From CAZLQF01 sp964561545 (lineage in GTDB: Bacteria; Bacteroidota; Bacteroidia; CAILMK01; CAYYUA01), in assembly GCA_964561545.1 (NCBI GenBank), contig CAZLQF010000001.1, forward strand, positions 1-64,000: 64,000 nt of DNA, in the 5' to 3' direction. Shown here in pieces: positions 46,459 to 55,763 of this stretch. A model generated the notes under the pieces. It was not told the origin of the DNA, ran no database searches, and was given only the letters and a program-made list of their open reading frames with translations. Position 1 is the stretch's first letter; each line of letters starts with the position of its first letter. A program made the position numbers and the translations under genes.

Positions 46459-47580
46459 ATGAAAATCACACCTGTTTCCAGCAAAAATACGCATAGTGCT
46501 TTTCTTGAGGTTCCTAAACACATCTACAAAAACGATCCTAATTGGATTCCACCCCTTGAAAGAGACATCAACTTTATTTTTGACCCAGAACAAAATAAAG
46601 CCTTCCAATCAGGTAATATTAAAAGGTGGTTACTGTATGATGATTTTAACAATCTAATAGGTAGAATAGCGGCCTTTTATTACCAGGACATCATCGTTAA
46701 CGACCAAAGTCCTAAGGCGGGAATTGGGTATTTTGAGTGCATCCATCATCAAGAGGCGGCCAATAAGCTTTTTGATCAAGCCATTGAGTGGCTTAAATCC
46801 CATGGTGTAAGCATTATTGACGGACCCATTAATTTCGGGGAACGAGACAAGTTCTGGGGGCTTTTGGTACAGGGTTTTAAGCCGCCCTCTTACCTTGAAA
46901 ACTACAATCCCTCCTATTACCAAGAGCTCTTTGAAAATTATGGCTTTAAGGAGCATTTTAAACAGGAGTCTTTTGAGATTAGGCGAGAAAACGTTGATAT
47001 CCAAAGAATGGGGAAAATTGCCCAGCGGATTAACCGCAAAACCGGATATGAAGTAGAATTTCTGGACCTTAAATATTTAGATCACTACGCCAATTATTTC
47101 ATTGAAATATATAACAAAGCATGGCAGGATTTTGAGGACTTTAGACCATTGAGCCAAGAAGAAGCTAAGCAATTGATCCTTCAATTCAAAGACATCATGA
47201 TCAGGGATTTCATCCCCTTTATTATTATTAATGGAAAACCTGCTGGTTTTATGGCCTTCCTGCCGGATGTTAACCAAATCTTTAAGCACGTTGACGGCAA
47301 ACTCGACTTAAAGGGTAAAATGAAATTTCTTTGGTATAAAAAGTTTAAGACCATTAACAAGCTCAAGGGCTTGGTTTTTGGCGTTCACCCAGATTTTCAA
47401 AATAGTGGTATTGACGCACTCTTGGTTTATCATTTAATGAGATCCCTTGAAAAACATCCCCACATTGAATGGGCAGAATTATCCTGGATCGGCAGCTTTA
47501 ATCCTAAAATGCATTCCTTCCTTAAAAACCTTAATGCCAAAGTGTGTAAGGTACATTTGACCTACCGGTTGAAAGTCTAA
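46459..47580 (+). CDS. GNAT-like N-acetyltransferase family protein
   Basis: 373-residue cytoplasmic protein of a conserved but poorly studied family. The N-terminal half opens with a domain containing IYKNDPNWIPPLERD and LIGRIAAFYY. The C-terminal half has the GNAT-like core with FIPFIIINGKPAGFMAFLPD and LVFGVHPDFQNSGIDALLVY, where VHPDFQNSGI corresponds to the acetyl-CoA pyrophosphate loop. Substrate unknown. The short shared intergenic region suggests a divergent promoter with the redoxin-like gene. Confidence 0.8.
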   Translation: MKITPVSSKNTHSAFLEVPKHIYKNDPNWIPPLERDINFIFDPEQNKAFQSGNIKRWLLYDDFNNLIGRIAAFYYQDIIVNDQSPKAGIGYFECIHHQEAANKLFDQAIEWLKSHGVSIIDGPINFGERDKFWGLLVQGFKPPSYLENYNPSYYQELFENYGFKEHFKQESFEIRRENVDIQRMGKIAQRINRKTGYEVEFLDLKYLDHYANYFIEIYNKAWQDFEDFRPLSQEEAKQLILQFKDIMIRDFIPFIIINGKPAGFMAFLPDVNQIFKHVDGKLDLKGKMKFLWYKKFKTINKLKGLVFGVHPDFQNSGIDALLVYHLMRSLEKHPHIEWAELSWIGSFNPKMHSFLKNLNAKVCKVHLTYRLKV

Positions 47581-47656
47581 CATTTGAACGTTTAAGGTTT
47601 GATCAAGATTTTATAACTCGAACTCCAAACATATAACTATCGCCCATTCAAATATT

Positions 47657-48955
47657 TCACTTAACTTTCGTCAAATACTTTTTAGCATACAAACTAAGTA
47701 CAATACCCCTTGTTAGCATAAAGCCCGTAAAGGCCAACCACAAGCCATGATTGCCCCAAATGGGTTTAAGCATGTAAAAGAGGGGCAAGAAGATCACAAA
47801 AGTAGCTATGATGAGGGTATTGCGCATGGGCTTACTTTCGGTGGCCCCAATGTAAATGCCATCCCAAATAAATCCCGGTGTTGTGGCGATGGGCATTAAT
47901 GCCACCCAAAATAAAAAAGGCAATGCACGGTTGTAGATGGCTTCGTTATCAGTGAATACATGAAGCAATTGGCTACCTAAACATCCATAAATTAAACTAA
48001 AGCCCGCGGCCAATCCCATTCCCCAATAAAATGAATAGCGAATCGACCTTTTAAGGCCAGGTTGGTCCTGTTGACCTACGTGTTTGCCCACCAAGCTCTC
48101 TGAGGCAAAGGCAAAACCATCAATGGCAAAAGCCAGAATGTAGATGTATTGAAATAGAATTTGATTGACACCCAGCGTAACTTCTCCCATAGCCGAAGAT
48201 TTGGCCGTAAAAAAGGAAAAAGTAAAGATCAGGCATAAGGTCCTAATGAAAATGTCAAAATTAACCGCGAAAAAGCGCCTGATTGCCTTAATTTGAAGTA
48301 TGGCCGCTTTTTCAAGCTTGGGTAATAAATATAGGTATTTGTTTGAAAACAGATAAATGGCCAAACCTACTCCCATAAATTGGGCGATAACCGTACCTAA
48401 AGCGATCCCGGATGATTTAAAAGGCGTGAAATAGACAAAAAATAAGTTGGCCAGGATGTTTATACAATTGGCAAAAATACTGACGATCATCAGATAGCGG
48501 GAATTTTGCATGCCCATAAACCAGCCATAAAAGGCATAGAGGCTAATAGTGGCCGGGGCTGCATATATGCGGAGCCTGAAATAATCGCGCGTAAAAGTTT
48601 CAACCTCTTCCGTAGCGCTTATGACCTTGAAGGCCATCCAAATAATGGGCGTTTGTAACAATATGAGAAGAACACTTATGGATAAGGCCGTAAATAAAGC
48701 TCGACCCAAAAGGTTGATCAATTCGCTTTCATGCTGATCGCCATAAGCCTGGGCCGTGAGCCCGGTGGTGCCCATTCTTAAAAAGCCAAAGCCCCAGTAA
48801 ATAAAGTTGAAGATCATGGTACCCAGGGCAATGGCGCCTAAATGGGCCTCATTATCAAGATGCCCCATCAGGGCCGTATCTACCGTTCCTAAAAGCGGGA
48901 CTGTTAGGTTACTGATAATGTTGGGGATGGCAAGCCGAAGGATTTCCCTGTTCAA
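47657..48955 (-). CDS. MATE family multidrug/cation antiporter (DinF-like)
   Basis: A 432-residue membrane protein with about twelve helices, exporting drugs or metabolites in exchange for Na+ or H+. It opens LRLAIPNIISNLTVPLLGTVDTALMGHL, the MATE N-terminal helix pattern with its Asp, and has AQAYGDQHESELINLLGRA and the mirrored GFIWDGIYIGATES in the second half, characteristic of the DinF branch. Convergent with the acetyltransferase-like gene. Substrate cannot be assigned. Confidence 0.92.
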   Translation of the reverse strand: MNREILRLAIPNIISNLTVPLLGTVDTALMGHLDNEAHLGAIALGTMIFNFIYWGFGFLRMGTTGLTAQAYGDQHESELINLLGRALFTALSISVLLILLQTPIIWMAFKVISATEEVETFTRDYFRLRIYAAPATISLYAFYGWFMGMQNSRYLMIVSIFANCINILANLFFVYFTPFKSSGIALGTVIAQFMGVGLAIYLFSNKYLYLLPKLEKAAILQIKAIRRFFAVNFDIFIRTLCLIFTFSFFTAKSSAMGEVTLGVNQILFQYIYILAFAIDGFAFASESLVGKHVGQQDQPGLKRSIRYSFYWGMGLAAGFSLIYGCLGSQLLHVFTDNEAIYNRALPFLFWVALMPIATTPGFIWDGIYIGATESKPMRNTLIIATFVIFLPLFYMLKPIWGNHGLWLAFTGFMLTRGIVLSLYAKKYLTKVK

Positions 48956-49149
48956 ATTGATGGCCTTTGGTTCGATGAAAATTCACAGGCAAAAGAAAAA
49001 AATCCGCTTACAATTCATTACCTTTTAAAATAGATTTTCAAAAAAATGGTTTTATCTAAATAATCATCATTAACCATTAAAAAACGTAAACCATGATGTG
49101 TATACTAAAAAACCTCTGCCATTAACCCATTAACAAAAAGTTGAACGTA
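48956..49149. other. Intergenic stretch upstream of the MATE gene
   Basis: No gene seen. Together with the pseudogene and following 254 bases it makes a 667-base interval with no intact gene. Confidence 0.4.
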
Positions 49150-49368
49150 ATGCCACGAAAAACAATGCACTTATTTATTAGTGTTTTTCTCATTGGCACG
49201 CTCATGCTTGCAATTTGATAAAATGATAGTAATGATCGAAAGCCTTCCAATAATAACAATGGCGGAAATGGCAATAACGATACATTCAAAGTACTTTTCA
49301 AATCTGCTCCTTTGCTTAAATTACTGAAGAACTTTCCACTCGAAAGATTTCATTGGATGAGAAATTGA
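49150..49368 (+). pseudogene. Broken small lipoprotein gene
   Basis: From ATG 49150 the frame encodes a signal-peptide-like MPRKTMHLFISVFLIGTLML-type sequence, then hits adjacent stops TGA TAA at 49216-49221, just where a lipobox cysteine would be expected. The same frame reopens with NDSNDRKPSNNNNGGNGNND, the flexible linker typical of Bacteroidota lipoproteins, and continues about 30 residues to a TGA at 49366. The in-frame fit on both sides argues for decay of a real gene, though such a short sequence could mislead. Confidence 0.5.
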
Positions 49369-49622
49369 AGATTGCCTAAAGCACTTAAATTTTAATCAAT
49401 GAATTTAAGCCTTGCTTGAAGCTAAATTTTTGTTCTACCTTGATGCCTAACCGTTATGCTATTACTATAAAAAGGCATGATTTTCGATTCTTAGGTACGT
49501 TACATTTAGACAAGGATTTTGTGGTTTGTTTGCAGGATTTTAATTTACCTTGCTTTTGAAGGCAGCTTGATGGCAATAGCTGCAAGGATAGCTTTTATTA
49601 CATGCTTTAAAAATGAACATTC
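49369..49622. other. Intergenic stretch before ligA
   Basis: AT-rich; no gene or clear regulatory motif seen. Confidence 0.4.
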
Positions 49623-51743
49623 ATGTATTCTGAGGAACAACAGCAAAAATACATTAAGCTTACAAGGCAGTTTATTGATCAATTAGAGAATGACCCTGTT
49701 AAGGAAAAGAAAGATGCTAAAAAGATCATAGAGGATTTGCGGGATGTGGTCCGGTTCCATGATTACCGTTATTATGTATTGGCTGATCCTGTGATATCAG
49801 ACCCTGAGTATGACACCCTATTTAAGGCCATCCAGCGCATAGAGGAGCTATTCCCGGATTTGCTCACCAATAACTCCCCGACCCAGCGGATACCGCAAGG
49901 TTTGACAGAAGAATTTCCGGAGGTTGAACACCTGGTAACCATGCTTTCCCTCGATAATTCCTACAATCAAGAAGATCTGGTGGAGTTTGACCGCAGGGTT
50001 CGCGAATTGTCAGGAGCCAATAAGGTTAGCTATTCGGTAGAACCCAAATTTGATGGCGCAGGCATTTCTCTCATTTTTGAAAATGATGAATTCACGCGAG
50101 GTGCCACCCGTGGCAATGGTGCCGTTGGCGATGACATCACGCCCAATTTAAAAACCCTAAAGTCGATCCCGCTTAAGCCCGACTTTTCCTCACTTGGCAT
50201 TAACAAAATTGAGGTCCGGGGCGAAGTTTTAATCCCAAAGGATCAATTTAAAAGGATTAATGAACAGCGAATAGAAGAAGGCAAGACCCCTTTTGCCAAT
50301 CCCCGCAATTGTGCTTCCGGTTCTTTACGCATGCTGGATCCCAAGATTGTGGCTCAAAGAGGTTTAGAGGCCTTTATTTATGACATTAGCTATGCAGTAG
50401 ACCAAGAAGGCAATAACCTCATTGGTCATGATTTAAAGTATAGAGCACTCAATGTAGAAAACTTGCACAAGCTCGGCTTTAAAGCACCTTACCATGAATT
50501 GAAAGTTTTCGACAACATGCAGGATGTGCTTGCATATTGCCAGGAATGGGAGGAAAAGCGCGATGAATATGCCTATGAAATTGATGGCATGGTGGTAAAA
50601 GTGAATGATCTGGCCTTACAGGAAAAGCTCGGCTTTACTTCTCATCATCCCCGCTGGGCCATGGCTTATAAATTTAAAGCCAGGCAAGCCACTTCTACCC
50701 TGGAACAAGTCCAATTCCAGGTAGGCCGGGTAGGTACCGTGACCCCTGTAGCCAAAATCAAACCTGTTCATATTGGAGGAGCTACCATATCTTCCATTTC
50801 AATGTTTAATGAAGATTTTATCCAGGACAAGGATATAAGGATTGGCGACCAAGTTCTGGTAGAGCGGGCTGGCGATGTGATCCCTTATATTGTAAAACCT
50901 GTGGAAGATGCACGGGATGGAAGTGAAGAAGCAATAGCATATCCCAACAATTGTCCTTCTTGCGGCACTCAACTGGTTCGGCCTGAAGGCGAAGCCCATT
51001 GGATCTGTACTAATATAGACTGCCCGGCCCAGGTTTTAGAGCGCATGTACCATTTTGTTTCCAAAGGAGCTATGGACATTGATGGCTTGGGTGAAAAGCA
51101 GGTAAAGCGCTTTTATGACCTGGGCTTTATCAAGAGAATCCCGGATATTTACAATCTGGACTTTGACCAAATCCGGCAATTGGAAGGTTTTGGGGAAAAA
51201 TCCATCAAGAACCTTCAAAATGCCATAGAAACTTCTAAAAACCGCGACCTTTACCGGTTGCTGTTTGGATTAGGCATTCGCTTTGTGGGTAAAACCACGG
51301 CTAAGCTTCTGGCTTCTAAAATTGAAAACATTGAAGATTTAAAGGACTGGAGCCGGGAAAATCTGGAAAGCATACAAGATATTGGCCCAGTGGTAGCGCA
51401 AAGCATTGTGGACTTTTTTAAGAATGAAGCCAATCTCGAGCTGATCCGTGAATTGAGATCATTGGGCGTTAAAACCTATGAAGAAAAAAGCAAAGCGGAA
51501 CCCCAATCGCATAAGCTGGAAGGCAAAACCTTTGTACTGACAGGTACTTTGCCAAATTATAGCAGAGATCAGGCTAAAGAAATGATTGAAAATTTGGGCG
51601 GAAAAGTTACCACCTCAGTAAGCAGTAATACGGATTATTTGTTGGCGGGAGAAACCCCAGGCTCTAAGCTGCAAAAAGCGCAAAGTTTAGGAAATGTGGA
51701 GATTTTGGATGAGGAGGGGTTGAATGAATTGCTTGACACCTAA
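49623..51743 (+). CDS. ligA: NAD-dependent DNA ligase
   Basis: Seals nicks in DNA during replication and repair, adenylated from NAD+. The 706-residue protein has domain Ia (YYVLADPVISDPEYDTLF), the adenylation lysine K142 in SVEPKFDGAGISL, the OB fold around residues 320-400, and a four-cysteine zinc finger (CPSCGTQL and CTNIDCPAQ). Helix-hairpin-helix repeats and a C-terminal BRCT domain (LEGKTFVLTGTLPNYSRDQA onward) follow. Length and order are standard. Its 3' end overlaps the convergent lipoprotein gene by 4 bases. Confidence 0.97.
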   Translation: MYSEEQQQKYIKLTRQFIDQLENDPVKEKKDAKKIIEDLRDVVRFHDYRYYVLADPVISDPEYDTLFKAIQRIEELFPDLLTNNSPTQRIPQGLTEEFPEVEHLVTMLSLDNSYNQEDLVEFDRRVRELSGANKVSYSVEPKFDGAGISLIFENDEFTRGATRGNGAVGDDITPNLKTLKSIPLKPDFSSLGINKIEVRGEVLIPKDQFKRINEQRIEEGKTPFANPRNCASGSLRMLDPKIVAQRGLEAFIYDISYAVDQEGNNLIGHDLKYRALNVENLHKLGFKAPYHELKVFDNMQDVLAYCQEWEEKRDEYAYEIDGMVVKVNDLALQEKLGFTSHHPRWAMAYKFKARQATSTLEQVQFQVGRVGTVTPVAKIKPVHIGGATISSISMFNEDFIQDKDIRIGDQVLVERAGDVIPYIVKPVEDARDGSEEAIAYPNNCPSCGTQLVRPEGEAHWICTNIDCPAQVLERMYHFVSKGAMDIDGLGEKQVKRFYDLGFIKRIPDIYNLDFDQIRQLEGFGEKSIKNLQNAIETSKNRDLYRLLFGLGIRFVGKTTAKLLASKIENIEDLKDWSRENLESIQDIGPVVAQSIVDFFKNEANLELIRELRSLGVKTYEEKSKAEPQSHKLEGKTFVLTGTLPNYSRDQAKEMIENLGGKVTTSVSSNTDYLLAGETPGSKLQKAQSLGNVEILDEEGLNELLDT

Positions 51744-52222
51744 TCACACTTGAACCTCCCCTTATAAAATGTTTTATTGTAAAATAAATTGTTCAGGTTT
51801 TGGTGGCCCTCTGAGATATTGATGAATAGAAGCGGATACTTTGAGGTATTTTTTAGCATTAAATAAGCTGAACGCTCTTTTGTTTTTAACATATAATGAT
51901 GACCAATAGAATCTTGCCTTGAATCAACCACATTAGGATTGTTCAAAATGCTATCACGAAGATCTTCAAATGACTTTTGATAGCCCAGCCCAATATAGGT
52001 TTGCATACCACTTGAACGAAGATGCTTGTGCAAAGGAAGGTGCGGTAATAAATAGATACTATCTTTCAAGTTCTTATAATGTTGATGGGCGCTTTTATTC
52101 AGCTTTTTAAATTGCATGTCCTTAGGCTTGTTAAAGCATTTTAGCCCAAGAATTTTGTTCGTAGAACTATGGCAACCCACCAATATTAATAACAAAGCAG
52201 TGGTTATCAATCGCTGAATCAT
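51740..52222 (-). CDS. Small lipoprotein of unknown function
   Basis: 160 residues with a lipoprotein signal peptide (LITTALLLILVGC, cysteine at about residue 17) followed by HSSTNK, which lacks the acidic export signal. The mature part is basic, rich in Lys, Leu, His and Tyr, and not recognised. It is followed on the same strand, after about 60 bases upstream, by the TRL-like lipoprotein run and may belong to that transcript. Confidence 0.65.
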   Translation of the reverse strand: MIQRLITTALLLILVGCHSSTNKILGLKCFNKPKDMQFKKLNKSAHQHYKNLKDSIYLLPHLPLHKHLRSSGMQTYIGLGYQKSFEDLRDSILNNPNVVDSRQDSIGHHYMLKTKERSAYLMLKNTSKYPLLFINISEGHQNLNNLFYNKTFYKGRFKCD

Positions 52223-52281
52223 AAGAAAAGGTGGCCCTAAGGAGAACCACCTTTAAGATTTTTTAATAAAGTTAGCTTCTG

Positions 52282-52563
52282 TTACTTGCCAGTGACAACT
52301 GTTGAATAGGTGGTACTTAAAAAACCCGTTTCAATTTTGTAATCAACAGTGGCTATTTTGGTAATGTTACCATTTTTAGCAGCCTCCGCTACACTTCTAT
52401 CTCGGTCGAAACCAATTCCAAGGAATAAAGTATAGCTTGATTCACCTTTTTTCTCACCCATTTCATTTTCTGTTGTCATAGAAGGAAATTTATAGGTAAT
52501 ACTACATGAAGCTAATCCTATTCCAAAAATTACGATAAGTATTAGAGATTTAATTTTTTGCAT
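52282..52563 (-). CDS. TRL-like lipoprotein, tandem paralogue 3
   Basis: 93 residues. Signal peptide with lipobox cysteine in GIGLASCSITY. The mature part matches what I know as the TRL-like family: TENEMGEKKGES, then a Gly/aromatic strand, then AAKNGNITKIATVDYK and a final strand. Last of three adjacent paralogues on the minus strand. No acidic residues follow the cysteine, so a periplasm-facing location is likely. Function of the family is unknown. Confidence 0.8.
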   Translation of the reverse strand: MQKIKSLILIVIFGIGLASCSITYKFPSMTTENEMGEKKGESSYTLFLGIGFDRDRSVAEAAKNGNITKIATVDYKIETGFLSTTYSTVVTGK

Positions 52564-52584
52564 GACAATTTTTTTTAATAGTTA

Positions 52585-52938
52585 TTATTTTCCGTTAACA
52601 TGTAATTCATAAGTGGTCCAAAATACATACCATGTTGTTTCCAGGTCAACGGTAGCAACATTTTCAATACCAGCTCTTTCTGCTGCTTCCCTGATTCCAT
52701 AATCATCATTGTTAAAACATGTACCAGTACTGGTAGGTATTTTCCCTCGGGTAGTAGAACTATACCTGGGATTATTGGAAAAATAACTTTCAGAAAAAGC
52801 AAAGAGGCAAGTATTTTGAGAAGTACCTGTTTTATCTCCTACTTCGTTTTCTGTAACAGCCAAGGGTATTGTGCTGCTACAAGAACTAAACAGACAAATG
52901 GTAATTGCTATAATAAAAAGATTGAATAAATGTTTCAT
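52585..52938 (-). CDS. TRL-like lipoprotein, tandem paralogue 2
   Basis: 117 residues from the ATG at 52938, chosen because it begins the signal peptide MKHLFNLFIIAITICLFSSC; an ATG 24 codons upstream would bury it. The mature part has the shared motif TENEVGDKTGTS and AAERAGIENVATVDLE. Unlike its neighbours it has an insertion of about 25 residues between these, containing Cys-Phe-Asn-Asn-Asp. Start is 28 bases after the stop of paralogue 1. Confidence 0.8.
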   Translation of the reverse strand: MKHLFNLFIIAITICLFSSCSSTIPLAVTENEVGDKTGTSQNTCLFAFSESYFSNNPRYSSTTRGKIPTSTGTCFNNDDYGIREAAERAGIENVATVDLETTWYVFWTTYELHVNGK

Positions 52939-52966
52939 AATTACAGGTTTTGTAGTTAACAGATTT

Positions 52967-53203
52967 TTACTTTCCACCAACCGTTGTTTGAGGTGTTGAA
53001 AAAACACCAAACCTAACTTCTGTTGTACTTATTTCATCAACATTTCCATCCAAGGCAGCTGAACGGATAGAGAAATCTAAACCACTTGATTGACCTACAT
53101 TATCACCAATAGGATTTGAGTTGACCGTATGATAGGTGACAGTGCATGACGAAAAGGCTAGTGAGACCACAGCAAGGGTTAAAAACAATTTAATTTTTTT
53201 CAT
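52967..53203 (-). CDS. TRL-like lipoprotein, tandem paralogue 1
   Basis: 78 residues, the shortest and first of the three. Lipobox cysteine in LAFSSCTVTYHT; shared motif NSNPIGDNVGQS, then AALDGNVDEISTTEVR and a final strand ending TTVGGK (the others end VVTGK and HVNGK). Tandem duplication and divergence are evident from the aligned motifs. Confidence 0.8.
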   Translation of the reverse strand: MKKIKLFLTLAVVSLAFSSCTVTYHTVNSNPIGDNVGQSSGLDFSIRSAALDGNVDEISTTEVRFGVFSTPQTTVGGK

Positions 53204-53545
53204 AAGCTTTCTATTTTAAGATTTTTACATTACCAAATTAAAGTTTTTTAACTAAAAAACAATAAAACCAGAAATAATTTTTCTAAAGTCTTTAGTTAGA
53301 TAAAACCTCAATCTTCATTTATACATAAAAAGAAGACAACTATCTATCGCATTAAGTTAAAATTTTGGGGTTTTAGAATCAATGCAGATTTCAAATGATC
53401 AACAGATTTGAGCCAAGGAGGTAATGGCATAAAATGGATTCAAAAATTCTATAAAATTAACAAAGTTGGTTAAATACCAGCATTCATAGCTTTCTTATCT
53501 ATCAATGAATTTAAACCTCAACCAATCCCTTAAAATAATGGGAAA
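53204..53545. other. Intergenic region before the TRL-like genes
   Basis: 342 AT-rich bases. It holds a likely promoter for the TRL-like run (53234-53262); nothing else was identified. Confidence 0.5.
53234..53262 (-). promoter_or_regulatory. Putative promoter of the TRL-like lipoprotein run
   Basis: On the minus strand TTG (53260-53262) precedes TTAATTTG (53234-53241) by 18 bases; the latter is one base off TAnnTTTG. It lies about 30 bases before the first TRL-like start. Confidence 0.35.
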
Positions 53546-55690
53546 TTAGCCACCAGGGTTTGAATCAGGGGATTTTCCCTCCCGGAATTCTTCACCACTT
53601 TGTTCATTTGCTCCATTTTCCTGCATAGCTCCATCGCCTTCCCGACCTTCATCGCCATCCATGCCTTCATTGGATCCTTCGCTTCCATTAGGACTACTAC
53701 CTCCCCCTTCTCCGCCAAGGTCTTCCTCGGGTATTTCTTCTACAGCCGGTTCATAATCCGTACTTAAGATCTTAAAGGTGGTTCTACGATTTTCCTGGTG
53801 TTCTTCCTCGGTACAATCTAAACCTGGCCCTTGACCGTTTTCACACCTACAATTGTTAACCAGGCTGTCTTCGCCATAACCTTCCGGCTCAAGCCTTGCT
53901 GAATCAATGTCATTTTTAACAAGGTAATTGACGACCGAATCGGCACGTCTTTGGGAAAGGTCGCGGTTGTAATCTTTAGAAGCTCGGCAGTCTGTATGGG
54001 ACCTCAATTCTATGGTAATGCCTGGATTGTATTCAAGGATTTGAACGAGTGAATCCAAGGCCTGAGCTGATTCAGGCCTGATGTTAGCACTGTCCAAACC
54101 ATAGTATATGCCCTCAATACGAATTTCTTCGGTTGGTTGTGGCTGAAGGTAAAGATCTCTTTCAAAATCCTTGGATATTTCCAACCCCATGGTGGATACA
54201 AGCTTCCTGTTGCTGGAGAAAAAGTCCAATTTATTGGCATCTACTTCATAATGTGCTTTGGGTTCCAGGTCATATTCATAATACCCGGTTGAATCTGTAT
54301 TAACAGTATCCGGTGCATCAGAAATATTACTCCTTAAAGAAACCGTAGCGTTTTTCATCGGCTCATCGTTTCTTTCGTTGTAGACCGTACCTGATAAAGT
54401 AAATACAAGCGGTTTAAGCCGGAAAGAATAGATGTTGTCCACTTGTCCTCCACGATTAGAGGAAAAATGCCCTTCTTTACCTTCATCGTTGTAGATAATG
54501 CCAAAATCATCAGCACTCGAATTGATCGGTTTCTTTAAATTTTCAGGTTCAGACCAGCTTTCTCCATCCCACTCTGAAACAAAAATATCAAGACCCCCAA
54601 GACCAGCGTGACCATCGGAGGCAAAGTAAAGCTTATCATTGCCGTGTATAAAAGGAAACATTTCATTGCCCTCAGTATTAATCTTGGCGCTAAGATTGGT
54701 GGGCTCACCCCAAGTTCTACTCCTGCTTACATAATGGCTAACATAAATATCTCTGCCGCCCTGCCCTTCTTCTCGATCACTTGAGAAAAAAAGTTTTTTT
54801 CCGTCATCTGAAAGACTTGGATGGCCAAATTTGACCATAGAATCTTCAGGATTGTCACAAAAAGGCAATATTTGAGGATTGCTCCATCCGCTTCCGCGTT
54901 TGCTGGCTACATATATTTTGCAATTGTATTCTTCTCCCTCATTCCCATTACACTGGGTATAATAAAGTTTGGAACCTCGATCATTGAAGCTTGCTACACC
55001 ATCATTGTACTCGGTATTAACATCACCTTCTATTCTTTTTATATTGCCCCACTTTTCTTGTCTCCGGCTCCAGTCAGCCTTATAAATATCGGTAAAGTTC
55101 ATTCCGGTCCAGCGGTATTTGTCATCATTCCCTTCTTCTGAGGGCCTATCAGAGGTAAAGAAGAGGTTTCTCTCATTTCTCCTGTAGGCTGGCGCATAAT
55201 CGTTGGCCCTTGAATTCAATTCTTTTTCCTCTTCTACAACGTACCTGGTGCCTTCTTTATCCCATTTTTTATTTAAATCAATGGATTTAATACTTTGATC
55301 GGCCCTCGGATCGCCCGGTCTGGCTTCCTTGAACTTCTTGTATTGCTCCAGGGCTTGATCATAATCTTCTTGATGCTTCAAAACATTCCCATATGCGTAA
55401 TGAATTTCCGGATCCTGATACCCTCTATTGATAGCTCTCTTGTACCAAGAGGCAGCTCTTCTCCATTTGTTCATTTTACTGTAAGACTGTGCGGTCTTAA
55501 ATGCTATAACAGCTTTTTCTTCCGTTTTAACATCATCACTTTCGTAAAGCTCTTCATACATTTTAACCGCTTCAGCAAACCGATAAAGGTCAAATTGCTT
55601 ATTCGCTTCTTCTATACTGGCCGACTGAAACAGTCCACAACCACTCAATAAAATGGGAAATACGAATAAAATTAGGAAATGACGCTTCAT
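53546..55690 (-). CDS. PorE-like lipoprotein: TPR, PD40 propeller, carboxypeptidase-like and OmpA domains
   Basis: 714 residues from the ATG at 55690, which opens a lipoprotein signal peptide (lipobox Cys18 in FPILLSGCGLF); a longer frame adds 50 unlikely residues. Domain order: TPR repeats (about 25-135), a PD40/WD40-type propeller with repeated LFFTSDRPS, LFFSSDREEG and LYFASDGHAG blades (about 170-420), a carboxypeptidase regulatory-like domain (TLSGTVYNERNDEP), and an OmpA peptidoglycan-binding domain (IELRSHTDCRASKDYNRDLS and later ENRRTTFKI). This is the layout of PorE, an accessory protein of the type IX secretion system. After OmpA there is an unusual acidic, Gly/Asn-rich tail of about 60 residues. 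Confidence 0.88.
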   Translation of the reverse strand: MKRHFLILFVFPILLSGCGLFQSASIEEANKQFDLYRFAEAVKMYEELYESDDVKTEEKAVIAFKTAQSYSKMNKWRRAASWYKRAINRGYQDPEIHYAYGNVLKHQEDYDQALEQYKKFKEARPGDPRADQSIKSIDLNKKWDKEGTRYVVEEEKELNSRANDYAPAYRRNERNLFFTSDRPSEEGNDDKYRWTGMNFTDIYKADWSRRQEKWGNIKRIEGDVNTEYNDGVASFNDRGSKLYYTQCNGNEGEEYNCKIYVASKRGSGWSNPQILPFCDNPEDSMVKFGHPSLSDDGKKLFFSSDREEGQGGRDIYVSHYVSRSRTWGEPTNLSAKINTEGNEMFPFIHGNDKLYFASDGHAGLGGLDIFVSEWDGESWSEPENLKKPINSSADDFGIIYNDEGKEGHFSSNRGGQVDNIYSFRLKPLVFTLSGTVYNERNDEPMKNATVSLRSNISDAPDTVNTDSTGYYEYDLEPKAHYEVDANKLDFFSSNRKLVSTMGLEISKDFERDLYLQPQPTEEIRIEGIYYGLDSANIRPESAQALDSLVQILEYNPGITIELRSHTDCRASKDYNRDLSQRRADSVVNYLVKNDIDSARLEPEGYGEDSLVNNCRCENGQGPGLDCTEEEHQENRRTTFKILSTDYEPAVEEIPEEDLGGEGGGSSPNGSEGSNEGMDGDEGREGDGAMQENGANEQSGEEFREGKSPDSNPGG

Positions 55691-55763
55691 TATAAGGTTG
55701 ATTTTGTTGGCGCTAAAATATAAATTTCTGAGGGAATTGATATTCCTGGTTAAAATGAATACA

